Positions 1 through 7,015 of a stretch of 19,649 bases of DNA are shown piece after piece. Origin of the DNA: DASRJX01 sp035649235 (GTDB lineage Bacteria; Acidobacteriota; Polarisedimenticolia; Gp22-AA2); NCBI GenBank assembly GCA_035649235.1, contig DASRJX010000016.1, positions 1 through 19,649 of the forward strand, in the 5' to 3' direction. The first letter of the stretch is position 1. Every line of letters begins with the position of its first letter. The position numbers and the translations under genes are program-made. The notes beneath the pieces were generated by a model. That model worked only from the letters and a program-made list of their open reading frames with translations, had not been told where the DNA came from and ran no database searches.

Positions 1-1336
1 CCGCCGCCGCCACGTCGGCCGCCGAGGTCGGCTCCAACCGCAGGGTCGAGCGACCCTGCTCGACCGCCGCGAGGTCGAGGAGCTCCTCGATCAGGAGCCG
101 CAGTCGCTCGGCGTGCCGGTCGATGACCCGCACGAACTCGGCGGCGCTCGCCGTGTCCTCGAGCCCACCGTGCAGGAGCGTCTCGGCGTACCCCTTGATC
201 GCCGTCAGCGGCGTGCGCAGCTCGTGCGACACGTTGGCGACGAACTCGCGCCGAACCCTCTCGAGCCGCTTGATCTCGGTCACGTCGTGGAACACGGCGA
301 CCGCCCCGACCTTGTGCGGGCCCTCTCGCACTGCGGCCAGGCTGGCGCTGATGACGCGGTCGCCGTCGTCGGGAAGCGTGACCTCGCGGGACACGGGTGA
401 AGGCTCCTGGAGCGCTGCCTCGACCCCCTCGTGCAGGGCGGGAGCCCGCACGGTCTCCAGCAGGCGCCGTCCGGCGATCGGTCCCTGCACCGCGAAGATG
501 CGCGCGAAGGCGTCGTTGGCCAGCAGGATCCGCCCCGAGGCGTCGAGCAGCAGCACCCCCTCCACCATCCCGTCCAGGATGGTCCTCAGCTGGCTCTGCT
601 CGCGGGTCAGGAGCGCCAGCCGCTCCTCGAGCTGGCTGGCCATGCGGTTGAGCGAGTGAGCGAGGTCGGCGATCTCGTCGGCGCCTCCCGGGCGGGCCCG
701 GGCCCCCATGCTCCCCGCCGCGATCTCCGTGGCCGCCCGCGACATCTCGGTCAGCCGCCGGGCCGGACGCCGCGCCGCCATCCAGCCCGCGGCCGCGGCG
801 ACGAGGACCGACAGGAGGGACGCCCCGATGACGAGCGGCCGGACGCGGGCCTCGGCCCGGGCGACGGTGGACAACGGGACCGCCAGACGGACCACCCCGC
901 GGGCGGGATCGCGCGGGTCTATGGGCACGGCGACGTAGAGGAGATCCTCGCCGACCGTCGTGCTGTGCCGCTCCGCGCGGCCGACGCCGCCCTTCAGGGC
1001 GGCAGCCACCTCCTCCCGGCCGGCGTGGTTCTCGACCGTGCGCAGCGCCTCGGCGTCGAGGAGGCTGTCGCCGAGAACGGCGCCGGCGGGCGAGATCACG
1101 GTGACGCGCGCGGAAAGATCCAGCCCGAGGCGATCGGCGATCTCGTCCGCGCGGCCGGCGAGCTCCGGCTCCTCCGACAGGATGACCACGGCCCTTCTGG
1201 AGGCGACCAGCAGGCGCTGCGCCATCTGATCGGTGAGCTCGTCCCGCAGGGCGCGCATCAGGACGATCCCGGCAATGGAGGCGGAGAGGGCCGCGACCAG
1301 GACGAACGACAGCGTCAGACGCGGCCTGATGCGCAG
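1..1336 (-). CDS. phoR: PhoR-like membrane sensor histidine kinase, partial (C-terminus off the left edge)
   Basis: Inner-membrane histidine kinase, likely partner of the PhoB-like regulator directly upstream. Reading from a CTG at 1336, 445 residues are visible: TM1 about 10-27, a periplasmic sensor of about 135 residues, TM2 about 165-187, HAMP about 188-240, PAS about 250-355, and HisKA with phospho-acceptor His371 in VANVSHELRTPLTAIKGY. The HATPase domain lies beyond position 1. The order TM-sensor-TM-HAMP-PAS-HisKA is that of PhoR, so phosphate sensing is likely but rests on architecture and neighbour. The start is odd: the reading frame continues from the regulator's TGA (1349-1351) and has no ATG, GTG or TTG before 1258, which would remove TM1. 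CTG at 1336, nine bases after a GAGAG, is my best guess. ResE/WalK-type kinases are an alternative. Confidence 0.85.
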   Translation of the reverse strand, partial: MRIRPRLTLSFVLVAALSASIAGIVLMRALRDELTDQMAQRLLVASRRAVVILSEEPELAGRADEIADRLGLDLSARVTVISPAGAVLGDSLLDAEALRTVENHAGREEVAAALKGGVGRAERHSTTVGEDLLYVAVPIDPRDPARGVVRLAVPLSTVARAEARVRPLVIGASLLSVLVAAAAGWMAARRPARRLTEMSRAATEIAAGSMGARARPGGADEIADLAHSLNRMASQLEERLALLTREQSQLRTILDGMVEGVLLLDASGRILLANDAFARIFAVQGPIAGRRLLETVRAPALHEGVEAALQEPSPVSREVTLPDDGDRVISASLAAVREGPHKVGAVAVFHDVTEIKRLERVRREFVANVSHELRTPLTAIKGYAETLLHGGLEDTASAAEFVRVIDRHAERLRLLIEELLDLAAVEQGRSTLRLEPTSAADVAAA

Positions 1337-1348
1337 TGTGGTGTTCTC

Positions 1349-2047
1349 TCAGTCCGAGGCCTGGTACCCCTCGGGCCGGAAGCGATAACCCAGCCCGCGG
1401 ACCGTCTCGATCCAGATCGCCACGGACCCGAGCTTGGACCGCAGGCGCTTCATGTGCGTGTCGACGGTGCGGGTCTCCAGATCGCCGCTGTATCCCCAGA
1501 CCTCGCTCAGGAGCTGGTCCCGGCTGAACGCCCGGCCGGGCCGGCGGGCCAGGCGGAGCAGCAGCTTGAACTCGGTCGTCGTCAGGTCGATCTCCTTACC
1601 CTTGAGGCTCACGATGTGAGCCCCGAGATCGATGACCAGCGGCTCGAAGATGAGGCGCTCCTCATGGTTCTCGACGCCCTCGCGGCGCAGGATGGCCTGC
1701 ACCCGCAGCACCAGCTCCCGCGGCGAGAACGGCTTGACGACATAGTCGTCCGCCCCCAGCTCGAAGCCGACGATCCGATCGACTTCGGAGCCGCGCGCCG
1801 TGAGCATGACGATGGGGACGGCGCGCGTCTTTTCCTCCTGCTTCAGGATGCGCGCGACCTCGGTCCCGGGCATCACCGGCAGCATCAGGTCCAGGACGAC
1901 GAGGTCCGGGCGATCCCTGCGGGCCAGCTCGAGAGCCTGCTGGCCGTCGGTCGCGGTCACCACTCGGTATCCCGCCTGCGCCAGGTTGTACCGGATCAAT
2001 TCGACGATGTCGCGCTCGTCGTCCACCACCAGAATCGTCTGCGGCAT
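1349..2047 (-). CDS. phoB: PhoB-like OmpR-family response regulator
   Basis: DNA-binding response regulator, presumably phosphorylated by the kinase that follows it. Numbered from ATG 2047 (232 aa), the receiver domain has the acidic pair Asp9/Asp10, phospho-acceptor Asp53 in VVLDLMLP, Thr83 and Lys105 in DDYVVKPF. The C-terminal half is a winged helix with TTTEFKLL, TVDTHMKRLRSKLG and ETVRGLGYRF. An in-frame ATG at 2074 would add MAGEAGAEA. I prefer 2047 because family members begin close to the first beta strand, but GGGAGAGG (2062-2069) sits 14 bases away, so the start is not certain. A TATAAT at 2099-2104 and three PHO-like repeats lie upstream, suggesting autoregulation. Full-length OmpR-type; PhoB is favoured over other subfamilies by the PhoR-like kinase. 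Confidence 0.92.
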   Translation of the reverse strand: MPQTILVVDDERDIVELIRYNLAQAGYRVVTATDGQQALELARRDRPDLVVLDLMLPVMPGTEVARILKQEEKTRAVPIVMLTARGSEVDRIVGFELGADDYVVKPFSPRELVLRVQAILRREGVENHEERLIFEPLVIDLGAHIVSLKGKEIDLTTTEFKLLLRLARRPGRAFSRDQLLSEVWGYSGDLETRTVDTHMKRLRSKLGSVAIWIETVRGLGYRFRPEGYQASD

Positions 2048-2098
2048 GGCTTCGGCCCCGGCCTCTCCCGCCATCCGGCCGGGCGGCCAGACTCAAGG

Positions 2099-2104
2099 AT
2101 TATA
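2099..2104 (-). promoter_or_regulatory. Candidate -10 box (TATAAT) for the phoB-like gene
   Basis: On the minus strand this reads exactly TATAAT, rare in such GC-rich DNA, 51 bases before the chosen ATG at 2047. No good -35 hexamer is present at the right distance. The -35 position is instead occupied by the nearest of three 7-bp repeats (2121-2127). This matches PhoB-activated promoters, where Pho boxes replace the -35. Confidence 0.55.
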
Positions 2105-2120
2105 GTGCCACGCGGAAGCC

Positions 2121-2149
2121 TGGTGACGACCGTGTGGCGTTCCTGTGAC
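2121..2149. promoter_or_regulatory. PHO-box-like site: three 7-bp repeats at 11-bp spacing
   Basis: Plus-strand units are TGGTGAC (2121-2127), GTGTGGC (2132-2138) and CTGTGAC (2143-2149), separated by 4-bp spacers. On the minus strand they read GTCACAG, GCCACAC and GTCACCA. Tandem 7-bp units every 11 bp are the known geometry of PhoB/PhoP sites (E. coli CTGTCAT units, Streptomyces GTTCACC units). The nearest unit begins 17 bp upstream of the first base of the TATAAT, so the array overlaps the -35. Binding by the adjacent regulator is inferred. Confidence 0.5.
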
Positions 2150-2202
2150 GTTGCGCGCCCGAACCGCTGCAATCACCCGCTCCGCCGGGGCCGATCCCGT
2201 TG

Positions 2203-2208
2203 TACACT
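2203..2208 (+). promoter_or_regulatory. Candidate -10 box for the DUF2934 gene
   Basis: TACACT preceded by TTG, 28 bases before the ATG at 2237. No convincing -35 is seen. It would leave a leader of roughly 20 bases containing the strong ribosome site GGAGG (2226-2230). Confidence 0.25.
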
Positions 2209-2236
2209 CACGCCTTCCCCGCGAAGGAGGCGTTCC

Positions 2237-2560
2237 ATGCTGGAGAAGGGCAAGAAGAGCACCAGGAGGAAGGCGGGGTCCGGGCCGGCCGCCCCCCACG
2301 GGCCAGCGCCCCAGAGCGCGGCGATCCAGGGGATCGCGCCCGAGGGGACCCCGATCGTGTCGACCACCCGAGCCGTGTCGCAGCCGGAGGAGCGCACTTC
2401 CGCCCGGCCTTTCGCGATCTCGTCGGAGGAGCGGCGGCGTATGATCGCCGAGGCGGCCTACTACCGCGCCCTGCGGCGCAGCGTCGGAGAGGGCAGCCCG
2501 GATCGCGACTGGATCGAAGCCGAGGCCGAGATCGACGCCCTGCTGCTCAACCGGCGCTAG
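2237..2560 (+). CDS. Small DUF2934 family protein
   Basis: A 107-residue protein. Residues 1-60 are basic then Pro/Ala/Ser-rich and look disordered. Residues 61-104 match the DUF2934 pattern: an IAEAAYYRALRRS helix, a short polar turn, then DWIEAEAEIDALL, as in the family's AxxAYxxAExRG...DWLxAExEI. The function of the family is unknown; members are small, probably cytoplasmic, and often near metabolic or stress genes. The start is set by GGAGG six bases before ATG 2237, the best ribosome site in this part of the window. The stop is 37 bp before the alpha-glucan phosphorylase on the same strand, so the two may be co-transcribed. A much longer reading frame continues upstream of the ATG but is antisense to the phoR/phoB pair. 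Confidence 0.82.
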   Translation: MLEKGKKSTRRKAGSGPAAPHGPAPQSAAIQGIAPEGTPIVSTTRAVSQPEERTSARPFAISSEERRRMIAEAAYYRALRRSVGEGSPDRDWIEAEAEIDALLLNRR

Positions 2561-2597
2561 CCCCGCGCGAGCCTGACCCCGGGAGTCCTTCCGAGCC

Positions 2598-4790
2598 GTG
2601 ACACTTCTTCCAGAGCCGTTGCGGCGACTCGAGGATCTGGCCCGGAACCTCTGGTGGAGCTGGAACCCCGGGGCGCGTGCCTTGTTCACCGACCTGGCCC
2701 GCCGGCTCGGGATGCCTCAGGTCCGGAACCCGCTGCTCCTGCTCGCGGCGCTCGATGCTCCGCGCGCAAGAGCCCTGGCGGATGACGAGGGCTTCGTGGC
2801 GCGCCTCGACGAGGTGCTCGCCTCGTTCGATCGGGCCTTGTCGTCCGAGAGCGCCTGGTTCCCGGCCAACGCGCCGTACAGCGCGACCCTGCCGATCGCC
2901 TATTTCTCGGCCGAGTTCGGCGTTCACGAGACGCTGCCCGTCTATTCCGGCGGCCTCGGCATCCTGGCGGGGGACGTCGCCAAGGAGTCGAGCGACCTCG
3001 GCCTGCCGTTGGTGGGGGTCGGCTTCATGTACCCTCAGGGCTACTTCCGCCAGCGCATAGCAGCAGACGGCCGCCAGGAGGAATCCTACCAGCGGCTGGA
3101 ACGCGAGGCGGCTCCGGCCGAGCCGGTACGCGACGCCGATGGCTCCCCCCTCATCGTCCCCCTGCAGCTTCCGGACCGGCGCCTGCACGTGCAGGTCTCC
3201 CTGGTGCGAGTCGGCCGCGTCGTCCTCTATCTGATGGACACCGACCTGGAGGCCAACTCCCCCTGGGAGAGGGAGCTGTCGGCGCGCCTCTACGGGGGGG
3301 ATCAGGAGACCCGCCTCTTGCAGGAGATCCTGCTCGGCATCGGCGGCGTGCGTCTCTTAAGGACGCTCGGCGTCCGCGCGGGCGTCTGGCACGCCAACGA
3401 GGGCCACTCGGCGCTCATGATGGTGGAGCGGGTGCGCGAGCTGGTGGAGGCCGGGACGCGGTTCGAGAGCGCCATCGAGGCGGTGCGGCGGTCGAGCGTC
3501 TTCACGACACACACGCCGGTGCCCGCGGGCCACGACGCCTTCCCCTTCGCGCTGGTCGAGAAGTACCTGGCGGCCTACTGGCCGACGCTCAACCTGGACC
3601 GCGACCGGTTCCTGGCGCTCGGCGCGTATGCCGAGTCCTGGGGCAGCGCCTTCAACATGAGCGCGCTCGCCTTCCGGCTGAGCGGCCGGCACAGCGCCGT
3701 GAGCCGCCAGCACGTGAGCACGTCACGGCGGATGTGGCGATCGCTGTGGCCGGGGGCGAGCGAGGAGGAGGTGCCGATCGTCGCCGTGACGAACGGCGTG
3801 CACGTCCCCTCCTGGATCGCACCGGAGGTCGACGGCCTGTTCCGGAGCCATCTCGGACAGGACTGGATCGAGCGCCAGGACGAGGAGGCGCTGTGGGAGG
3901 GGATCGCGCGCATTCCCGATCGGGATCTCTGGGAGGTCCATCTGCAGCTCAAGCTGCGCCTGCACCGGTTCCTCCTGGGGAGGTCCCGCCGCCGGTGGGC
4001 GGACGGGCGGTCGGCGCCGGCGCAGGCCATGGCTTCGGGGGCGCTCATCGACCCGCGGGCGCTGACGCTGGGCTTCGCGCGCCGCTTCGCCACCTACAAG
4101 CGCGCCACGCTCCTGTTCCGCGATCCCGACCGCCTGCGCGCCCTGCTGACCGACGTGAGGAGGCCGCTCCAGATCGTCTTCGCCGGCAAGGCCCATCCCG
4201 CCGACGAGCCCGGTAAGCACCTGCTCCAGTCCGTCTATCGCGCCGCGGCCGACCCCGCCTACGCGGGACGCATCGCCTTCGTGGAGGACTACGGCATCGA
4301 GGCGGCGCAGCACCTCGTGCAGGGAGTGGACGTCTGGCTCAACACGCCGCGGCCGCCCCTCGAGGCGAGCGGCACCAGCGGCCAGAAGGCGGCCCTCAAC
4401 GGCGTGGTGAACCTGAGCGTCCTCGACGGCTGGTGGGTGGAGGCCTTTGATGGCACGAACGGCTGGGCCATCGGTGCGGTCGCCGGCGCCTCCGAGGCGA
4501 GCCCGGAGGAGGCCGCGTCGCGCGACGAGGCCGACGCGTCGGACCTCTACCGGCTCCTGGAGACCGAGGTGGCCCCGGCCTACTACGAGCGCGACGCTTC
4601 GGGGCTGCCGCGTCGGTGGCTGGCCCTGATGCGCCGCACGATCCAGACCATCGCGCCCCGCTTCTGCGCCCGCCGGATGGTCAAGGAGTACGTCGAGCAC
4701 CTCTACCGCCCGGGCTGGGACGCCGCCTTCGGGACCGGACCCGGCGCGTCCGGGAGCGCGCCGCCTCCCAGCCTCCCGTCGCATCCGTAG
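2598..4790 (+). CDS. glgP: Alpha-glucan (glycogen/maltodextrin) phosphorylase, GT35
   Basis: Cytoplasmic PLP enzyme that releases glucose-1-phosphate from alpha-1,4-glucans using phosphate. It has 730 residues and belongs to the bacterial short subgroup (TIGR02094 type) with an N-terminal DUF3417 segment (LARNLWWSWNPGARALF, residues 14-30). Other family blocks are YFSAEFGVHETLPVYSGGLG, HANEGHSALMMVERVRE, TTHTPVPAGHDAFP, VTNGVHVPSWIAPE, FARRFATYKRATLLFRDP, FAGKAHPADEPGK and VQGVDVWLNTPRPPLEASG. The PLP-binding lysine is Lys597 in GTSGQKAALNG. The start is GTG 2598; the first residues fit the family and the only weak ribosome site is GGGAG at 2581. No other glycogen gene is in view. It runs toward the CusS-like kinase gene, with a dyad across both stop codons. 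Confidence 0.94.
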   Translation: MTLLPEPLRRLEDLARNLWWSWNPGARALFTDLARRLGMPQVRNPLLLLAALDAPRARALADDEGFVARLDEVLASFDRALSSESAWFPANAPYSATLPIAYFSAEFGVHETLPVYSGGLGILAGDVAKESSDLGLPLVGVGFMYPQGYFRQRIAADGRQEESYQRLEREAAPAEPVRDADGSPLIVPLQLPDRRLHVQVSLVRVGRVVLYLMDTDLEANSPWERELSARLYGGDQETRLLQEILLGIGGVRLLRTLGVRAGVWHANEGHSALMMVERVRELVEAGTRFESAIEAVRRSSVFTTHTPVPAGHDAFPFALVEKYLAAYWPTLNLDRDRFLALGAYAESWGSAFNMSALAFRLSGRHSAVSRQHVSTSRRMWRSLWPGASEEEVPIVAVTNGVHVPSWIAPEVDGLFRSHLGQDWIERQDEEALWEGIARIPDRDLWEVHLQLKLRLHRFLLGRSRRRWADGRSAPAQAMASGALIDPRALTLGFARRFATYKRATLLFRDPDRLRALLTDVRRPLQIVFAGKAHPADEPGKHLLQSVYRAAADPAYAGRIAFVEDYGIEAAQHLVQGVDVWLNTPRPPLEASGTSGQKAALNGVVNLSVLDGWWVEAFDGTNGWAIGAVAGASEASPEEAASRDEADASDLYRLLETEVAPAYYERDASGLPRRWLALMRRTIQTIAPRFCARRMVKEYVEHLYRPGWDAAFGTGPGASGSAPPPSLPSHP

Positions 4791-4806
4791 CCGCCGGACG
4801 CGGCTA
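4788..4806. terminator. Convergent dyad joining the glgP and kinase stop codons
   Basis: TAGCCGC (4788-4794) and GCGGCTA (4800-4806) form a perfect 7-bp stem with a 5-base loop. The left arm begins with the glgP stop TAG. The right arm ends with the stop of the minus-strand kinase. No T-run follows on either strand, so intrinsic termination would be weak; a bidirectional role is inferred. Confidence 0.35.
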
Positions 4807-6219
4807 AGAAGAAGCCAGCGGCAGCGTGACGGTGAAGGTGCTGCCGCGGCCGACGGCGCTCTCGACCTCGATCCTCCCGCCGTGCGCTTCGGCGATCCAG
4901 CGGGCCAGCGACAGCCCGAGGCCGGATCCGCCGCTGTCGCGCGATCGGGCGGGATCGGCGCGGTAGAACCGGTCGAAGACGTGCGGCAGGCTCTCCGCCG
5001 GGATGCCGATTCCCGAGTCCCGGATCGACACCTTGACGGCGTCGCCCTCGCGGCGCGAGCGGATGCCGATGGCGCCGCCGGAGTCGCTGTACTTCACCGC
5101 GTTGGCGATCAGCGACCGGAAGAGGCGCCGGAGCCGGGCGGCGTCGCCGAGGACCGTCGCGGAGGCGTTCTCCAGGAGCTCCACCCTCAGGCCCTTCTCC
5201 TGCGCCAGGATGCCGGCATCGTCGCGCAGGTCCTCGACGAGATCGTCGAGCCGGACCGGCTTCCTCTCCACCTGGACGCGCCCCGCGTCGGCCTGCGCCA
5301 GCGTCATCAGGTCGTCGACGACGCCGGACAGGCGCACGGTCTCCTCGAGGTACGTGGTGGACAGGCGCTGCGACTCCTCGGAGCCTCCGGAGACGGCGAG
5401 CGCCAGCTCCGCTTCGCCCCGCAGGATGGTGAGGGGCGTCTTCAGCTCGTGCGCCACGTTCCACGAGAACTGCTTCATCTGCTCGAACGCGGCGGTCATC
5501 CGGTCGGCGGTCCGGTTCAGCGTCCTGATCAGCCGGCCCAGCTCGTCGTCGACGTCGCGCTCGGGCATCCTCTCGTCCAGGTTCCGCGCCGTCCGCCGCT
5601 CGGCGATCGCGATGACCTGATCGATCGGGCGCAGGGCGGAGCGTGCCAGGGACCAGCCGCCCGCGGCCGCGATCAGGACCATGAAGGGAGCCATCAGGAG
5701 CATGATCGCCCTGACGTTGTGCAGGACCCGCCGCACGCCCTCCTCGCGCACGGCGACGTGGATCTCGATCGTCTCCCGCGACAGGCTGGCCATCTGGTAC
5801 ATGCCCCCCGGGCCCCGGTCGATCGACGCCAGGATGATCCGGCCGCTGAGGACGGGGGCCTTGGTGACGTCGAGGATCGCGCGGTCGCCGGCCGCGTAGA
5901 ACTCCCGGCCCTCCTTCGAGCGGACCAGGACGGCGTAGTGGTCGGCCTCCTGATCGAGGTGCTTCTGGAGATCGGCGCGGATCTCCTCGGGCAGATGCGA
6001 CAGCGGCTCCGCCGCCGATCCCGGCTGCAGGAGGGTCGTGAGCCGATCGGAGATCCAGGTGGCCTGGGCCTGGAGGCCGCGCTGGATCGCGCGCCGGCCT
6101 TCGTATCTCAGGTAGGCGTAGATCGTGACGCAGAGGACGAGGAACGTCAGGAGCAGGATCCCCGAGTACCAGAAGGCGAGAGTCGCCCGCAGCGTGCGGA
6201 ACCTAGCGGGTATCTTCAC
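4804..6219 (-). CDS. CusS/heavy-metal-type sensor histidine kinase
   Basis: Inner-membrane histidine kinase of 471 residues, complete. TM1 is about 13-37 and TM2 about 171-193, enclosing a periplasmic sensor of about 130 residues. A HAMP linker follows (about 194-247). HisKA carries His257 in FSWNVAHELKTPLTI. The ATPase domain has the N-box Asn373 (IANAVKYS), the G1 box DSGIGIP (401-407), the F-box FDRFYRAD and the G2 box GSGLGLSL (431-438). All catalytic boxes are intact. It resembles the CusS/IrlS group, but the ligand cannot be read from sequence and no metal-efflux gene is in view. ATG 6219 overlaps the 3' end of the regulator gene by 17 bp, so the two are translationally linked. Confidence 0.92.
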   Translation of the reverse strand: MKIPARFRTLRATLAFWYSGILLLTFLVLCVTIYAYLRYEGRRAIQRGLQAQATWISDRLTTLLQPGSAAEPLSHLPEEIRADLQKHLDQEADHYAVLVRSKEGREFYAAGDRAILDVTKAPVLSGRIILASIDRGPGGMYQMASLSRETIEIHVAVREEGVRRVLHNVRAIMLLMAPFMVLIAAAGGWSLARSALRPIDQVIAIAERRTARNLDERMPERDVDDELGRLIRTLNRTADRMTAAFEQMKQFSWNVAHELKTPLTILRGEAELALAVSGGSEESQRLSTTYLEETVRLSGVVDDLMTLAQADAGRVQVERKPVRLDDLVEDLRDDAGILAQEKGLRVELLENASATVLGDAARLRRLFRSLIANAVKYSDSGGAIGIRSRREGDAVKVSIRDSGIGIPAESLPHVFDRFYRADPARSRDSGGSGLGLSLARWIAEAHGGRIEVESAVGRGSTFTVTLPLASS

Positions 6220-6898
6220 GGTGCGGCTCCTCCAGGACGTAACCGACTCCGCGCACCGTGCGGATCAGCGGGGTCCGCGCGCCGTCGTCGATCTTGCGCC
6301 GCAGGCGGTTGATCACGACGTCCACGATGTTCGTCCCACCGTCGAACTGCATGTCCCAGATGTGCTCGATGATCAGGACCCGCGACAGCACCCGGTTCTT
6401 GTGGCGCACGAGGTATTCGAGGAGCTGGAATTCCTTGTTGGTCAGCTCGATCGACCGCTCGCCGCGCTTCACGCTGCGAGTGAGAGGATCGACGCTCAGA
6501 TCGTCCACGTGCAGCACCGAGCCCCTCTCGCCCTCGGCTCCGGGCCGGCGCAGAAGGGCTCGCACCCGCGCCAGGAGCTCGGCGAAGGCGAACGGCTTGG
6601 GCAGGTAGTCGTCAGCGCCGAGATTGAGACCTTGGACGCGATCCTCGACCTCGCCGCGCGCCGACAGGATCAGGATCGGCGTCGGCCGCCCGGCGCCGCG
6701 GATTTCCTTCAGCACTTCGATCCCGCCCTTTCCCGGCAGCATCAGGTCCAACACGATGGCGTCGTACTCGTTCGCGCGCGCCAGGGCCGCTCCCTCGTTT
6801 CCGTCGCTGGCCACGTCCACGGCCATCGTCTCCGCCTCGAATCCCTTGCGGAGGAACTGTGCGACGCGCTTCTCATCCTCGACGATGAGGATCCGCAT
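6203..6898 (-). CDS. CusR/OmpR-family response regulator
   Basis: Response regulator of 231 residues paired with the overlapping kinase. The receiver domain has Asp8 and Glu7 in IVEDE, phospho-acceptor Asp51 in IVLDLMLPG, Ser79 at the switch position and Lys101 in DDYLPKPF. The winged helix has LTNKEFQLLEYL, NIVDVVINRLRRKID and RTVRGVGYVLEE, as in the CusR/CopR branch. ATG 6898 is the only possible start, because an in-frame TAA lies just upstream. It has no close ribosome site: the good GGAGGA lies about 21 bases away and fits an out-of-frame ATG better. A three-unit 11-bp repeat lies 65-93 bp upstream, in the region shared with the sigma gene, and suggests autoregulation. Confidence 0.93.
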   Translation of the reverse strand: MRILIVEDEKRVAQFLRKGFEAETMAVDVASDGNEGAALARANEYDAIVLDLMLPGKGGIEVLKEIRGAGRPTPILILSARGEVEDRVQGLNLGADDYLPKPFAFAELLARVRALLRRPGAEGERGSVLHVDDLSVDPLTRSVKRGERSIELTNKEFQLLEYLVRHKNRVLSRVLIIEHIWDMQFDGGTNIVDVVINRLRRKIDDGARTPLIRTVRGVGYVLEEPHREDTR

Positions 6899-6962
6899 GG
6901 TGGGCCCATGTTAGCGTCCTCCGTCCGCACGGCGCAACCTCGCATCCCGTGGATGACAAAGG

Positions 6963-6991
6963 TTTCATGTTCAATTCATGTGCCTGTCATG
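6963..6991. promoter_or_regulatory. Regulator-binding-like array: three TTCATG-type repeats at 11-bp spacing
   Basis: Units are TTTCATG (6963-6969), ATTCATG (6974-6980) and TGTCATG (6985-6991), with 4-bp spacers. The 11-bp period places all units on one face of the helix, as for OmpR/PhoB-family sites. The array lies between the divergent regulator (start 6898) and sigma gene (start 7016). A further TTCATG at 7003-7008 is out of phase. A reverse copy, ATGACA, lies at 6953-6958. The likely ligand is the adjacent regulator; this is inferred. Confidence 0.5.
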
Positions 6992-7015
6992 AGCGGCCTG
7001 TATTCATGGACCGCC

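Noticed and set aside
1..2047. UGA reassignment to explain the in-frame TGA between phoB and phoR
   Set aside because: Other genes here (sigma factor, TonB receptor, metE, BlaI) end properly at TGA, so UGA is a stop.
431..2236. Long plus-strand frame running into the DUF2934 gene
   Set aside because: It is antisense to phoR/phoB, has no motif, and the real gene has its own ribosome site and ATG at 2237.
4882..6312. 476-codon plus-strand frame opposite the CusS-like kinase
   Set aside because: Antisense shadow; the kinase on the minus strand has every catalytic box.
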